Assembly: GCA_900754715.1 (NCBI GenBank)
Contig: CAAEDX010000033.1
Coordinates: forward strand, 1 to 7,280
DNA: 7,280 nucleotides
Reading direction: 5' to 3'
Origin: Erysipelotrichaceae bacterium
Lineage (GTDB): Bacteria > Bacillota_I > Bacilli_A > Erysipelotrichales > Erysipelotrichaceae
The stretch's first letter is position 1; the number at the start of each line of letters is the position of its first letter. The translations under genes were made by a program, and so were the position numbers. Below the pieces are notes generated by a model that was not told the origin of the DNA, made no database searches, and was given only the letters and a program-made list of their open reading frames with translations. This document shows positions 6,067-7,280 of the stretch, piece by piece.

Positions 6067-6468
6067 ATGAAAAGAAAATCATCCAGACAGCGTGATATGA
6101 TCATGGCGTATCTGATGTCGGTGAACGGGCATCCTACAGCTGAGGAGATCTTCAAGAATATGAATGCGCAAGGTATACAGATATCGCTTGCCACGGTCTA
6201 TCGCAACCTGGGAATTTTGGAAGAGATGCATAAAATCCGCCGGGTTGCCCATCCTGAAGACGGGTATTGTTATGACAGGACCAGCAGGCCGCATCACCAT
6301 CTGCACTGCATCCGCTGCAATCGGATATATGATCTGCCGCTTCCTTATGAGGAGACGCTGAATGCGCAGCTGGCGAAACGGAGCGGTGTAGAGGTGTTCT
6401 CACACTCGATCATGGTGGAGGGGATCTGTGAACATTGCCACAAAGAGAAAGATGAAAGTAAGGAGTGA
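6067..6468 (+). CDS. perR: Peroxide-sensing Fur-family repressor PerR
   Basis: This 133-residue DNA-binding repressor is of the Fur family. The winged helix fills about 1-70 (HPTAEEIF at 22-29, SLATVYRNLGIL at 40-51), and the metal and dimer domain follows. All five regulatory metal ligands of B. subtilis PerR (H37, D85, H91, H93, D104) appear here with a constant offset of 15: H22, D70, H76, H78 and D89. The four structural zinc cysteines are also present: C81, C84, C121 and C124. The Asp at the D104 position favours PerR, whose iron-bound histidines are oxidised by peroxide, over Fur or Zur. The start ATG at 6067 has TGGAGG (6056-6061) five bases upstream. A TTG at 6055 would place the start within that site. 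It probably represses itself and the downstream rubrerythrin. Assignment rests on remembered family residues. Confidence 0.92.
   Translation: MKRKSSRQRDMIMAYLMSVNGHPTAEEIFKNMNAQGIQISLATVYRNLGILEEMHKIRRVAHPEDGYCYDRTSRPHHHLHCIRCNRIYDLPLPYEETLNAQLAKRSGVEVFSHSIMVEGICEHCHKEKDESKE
6460..6465 (+). promoter_or_regulatory. Ribosome binding site for rubrerythrin within perR
   Basis: AAGGAG lies at the end of perR coding sequence, nine bases before the ATG at 6475. It rules against the GTG at 6469, which would be only three bases away. Confidence 0.7.
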
Positions 6469-6474
6469 GTGATC

Positions 6475-7014
6475 ATGGAATTAAAAGGATCAAAGACAGA
6501 ACAAAATCTGATGGCTGCATTTGCCGGTGAGAGCCAGGCACGCAACAAGTACACATTCTATGCACAGAAGGCGAGAGAAGAAGGGATGGAACAGATCGCG
6601 CGCATCTTTGAGGAAACAGCGCGCAATGAGCAGGAACATGCGAAATTGTGGTTTAAGGCCCTGCATGATGACGCAATGCCAGGAACTGACGTGAATCTGG
6701 AAGACGCGGCTGCCGGGGAAAACTACGAGTGGACCGACATGTATAAGCATATGGCGCAGACCGCGCGTGAAGAAGGCTTCTTGAAGATCGCTTTCCAGAT
6801 GGAAAAAGTGGCAGAGATCGAGAAGCGCCATGAGGAGCGTTACCTGAAACTGCTGGATAACGTGAAGAATGGAACGGTGTTTGAAAAGAGCGAGAAGACC
6901 ATGTGGGTATGTGATATCTGCGGATATTGCGTAGAAGCAGAAAAAGCGCCGAAGGTATGTCCGGTATGCGGATATGATGGTGCACATTTTGCGCAGGAAG
7001 CAAAGAATTACTAA
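6475..7014 (+). CDS. rbr: Rubrerythrin
   Basis: This cytosolic non-haem iron peroxidase (179 aa) reduces hydrogen peroxide to water in anaerobes, with electrons passing through its rubredoxin centre. The N-terminal four-helix domain begins [16 protein letters not shown]. It supplies the diiron ligands E19 (AGESQARN), E52 and H55 (NEQEH), E82 and E85 (GENYEW), and E116 with H119 (EKRHEERY). The C-terminal rubredoxin-like domain has the iron-binding pairs C146-x-x-C149 (WVCDICGY) and C162-x-x-C165 (VCPVCGY). The start at 6475 is chosen from the ribosome site and the family N-terminus. Only six bases separate it from the perR stop, so the two are co-transcribed. Rubrerythrin genes are known PerR targets in clostridia, which fits induction by peroxide. 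Confidence 0.97.
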   Translation: MELKGSKTEQNLMAAFAGESQARNKYTFYAQKAREEGMEQIARIFEETARNEQEHAKLWFKALHDDAMPGTDVNLEDAAAGENYEWTDMYKHMAQTAREEGFLKIAFQMEKVAEIEKRHEERYLKLLDNVKNGTVFEKSEKTMWVCDICGYCVEAEKAPKVCPVCGYDGAHFAQEAKNY

Positions 7015-7035
7015 ACTGTATACAGCATAAAAATG

Positions 7036-7072
7036 CAGGCGATGTATATAATAATATCGCCTGTTTTATTTT
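7036..7072 (+). terminator. Intrinsic terminator after rubrerythrin
   Basis: CAGGCGAT (7036-7043) pairs perfectly with ATCGCCTG (7056-7063) over a 12-base AT-rich loop, which may be narrowed by GT/AT pairing. The tail is TTTTATTTT (7064-7072). Confidence 0.9.
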
Positions 7073-7116
7073 GCTAAAAAATGCGCCAGAAATCATGCGC
7101 TAAAAATGTGAAAAAA

Positions 7117-7134
7117 TATTGTAAAAATACAATA
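7117..7134. repeat. Perfect inverted repeat, 7-4-7
   Basis: TATTGTA-AAAA-TACAATA is a perfect dyad of 18 bases in AT-rich DNA downstream of the rubrerythrin terminator. It lacks a following T-run, so it is more like a protein-binding site than a terminator. Its function is unknown. Confidence 0.6.
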
Positions 7135-7156
7135 ATACTATAGCGGTTTTGATATG

Positions 7157-7174
7157 CAAATATGGACATATTTG
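7157..7174. repeat. Perfect inverted repeat, 8-2-8
   Basis: CAAATATG-GA-CATATTTG is a perfect dyad of 18 bases with a two-base centre, typical of an operator for a dimeric repressor. It begins inside the first copy of the ATGCAAAT direct repeat. The cognate regulator cannot be named. Confidence 0.65.
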
Positions 7175-7280
7175 AAATTTTTGTCTATTTTTTCCAACAA
7201 AAAGGCAAAATAGTCCATTTTTCATGCAAATCAAAGATAAAAATAACAAAAAATACAACATAATTACCAAAAATTATAAA

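Larger units (their letters stand above)
7073..7280. other. AT-rich non-coding region with inverted and direct repeats
   Basis: No gene is visible and G+C falls sharply compared with the coding sequence. Short repeats are dense. GCTAAAAAATG (7073-7083) and GCTAAAAATG (7099-7108) are near-direct repeats. ATGCAAAT occurs at 7154-7161 and 7224-7231, exactly 70 bases apart. ATGGAC (7162-7167) is mirrored by GTCCAT (7213-7218), and CTATTTT (7185-7191) by AAAATAG (7207-7213). Two perfect inverted repeats are listed separately. I could not find a convincing -35/-10 pair. This is probably the left part of a control region for a gene beyond the window. Confidence 0.5.

Noticed and set aside
7036..7280. 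CRISPR array or mobile-element end at the right edge
   Set aside because: The repeats are short (7-11 bases), irregularly spaced and different from one another. There is no repeat-spacer pattern, target-site duplication or transposase.

Overview
The window looks like a chromosomal segment of a low-to-mid G+C Gram-positive anaerobe (Bacillota). Strong AGGAGG-type Shine-Dalgarno sites, TTGACA/TATAAT promoters with extended -10 elements, and a PerR-rubrerythrin pair all point that way. The family-level guess (Erysipelotrichia-like, with fairly GC-rich coding sequence and AT-rich gaps) is inference only. All intact genes lie on the + strand.

Layout. Positions 1-669 hold no intact gene. Within them, on the - strand, is a decayed Fic/Doc 'death-on-curing' toxin gene (about 163-448) with two frame breaks and loss of the catalytic-loop histidine. 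A low-molecular-weight protein tyrosine phosphatase follows (670-1143). Next is xanthine phosphoribosyltransferase (1203-1790), with its own extended -10 promoter, a leader too short for a purine riboswitch, and a terminator hairpin built into its last codons.

A second transcription unit starts at a good promoter (1824-1852). It reads a UPF0104/LPG-synthase-TM type membrane protein (1965-3026), a 660-residue fusion of a GT4 diacylglycerol-type glycosyltransferase to a complete RecX (3026-5008), and the 3'-5' exoribonuclease YhaM (5001-5960). Adjacent genes overlap by 1 and 8 bases, and a terminator follows at 5961. The first gene and the first half of the second suggest glycolipid or membrane work. 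The second half and the third gene are nucleic-acid proteins.

A third unit is a peroxide-stress pair: perR (6067-6468) and rubrerythrin (6475-7014). It has a TTGACA/TAAACT promoter overlapped by a perfect 6-3-6 inverted repeat of Per-box geometry, and ends in a strong terminator (7036-7072). The last 200 bases are very AT-rich non-coding DNA with two perfect inverted repeats and several short direct repeats. They probably form a control region for something beyond the window.

The most unusual item is the glycosyltransferase-RecX fusion and its operon.
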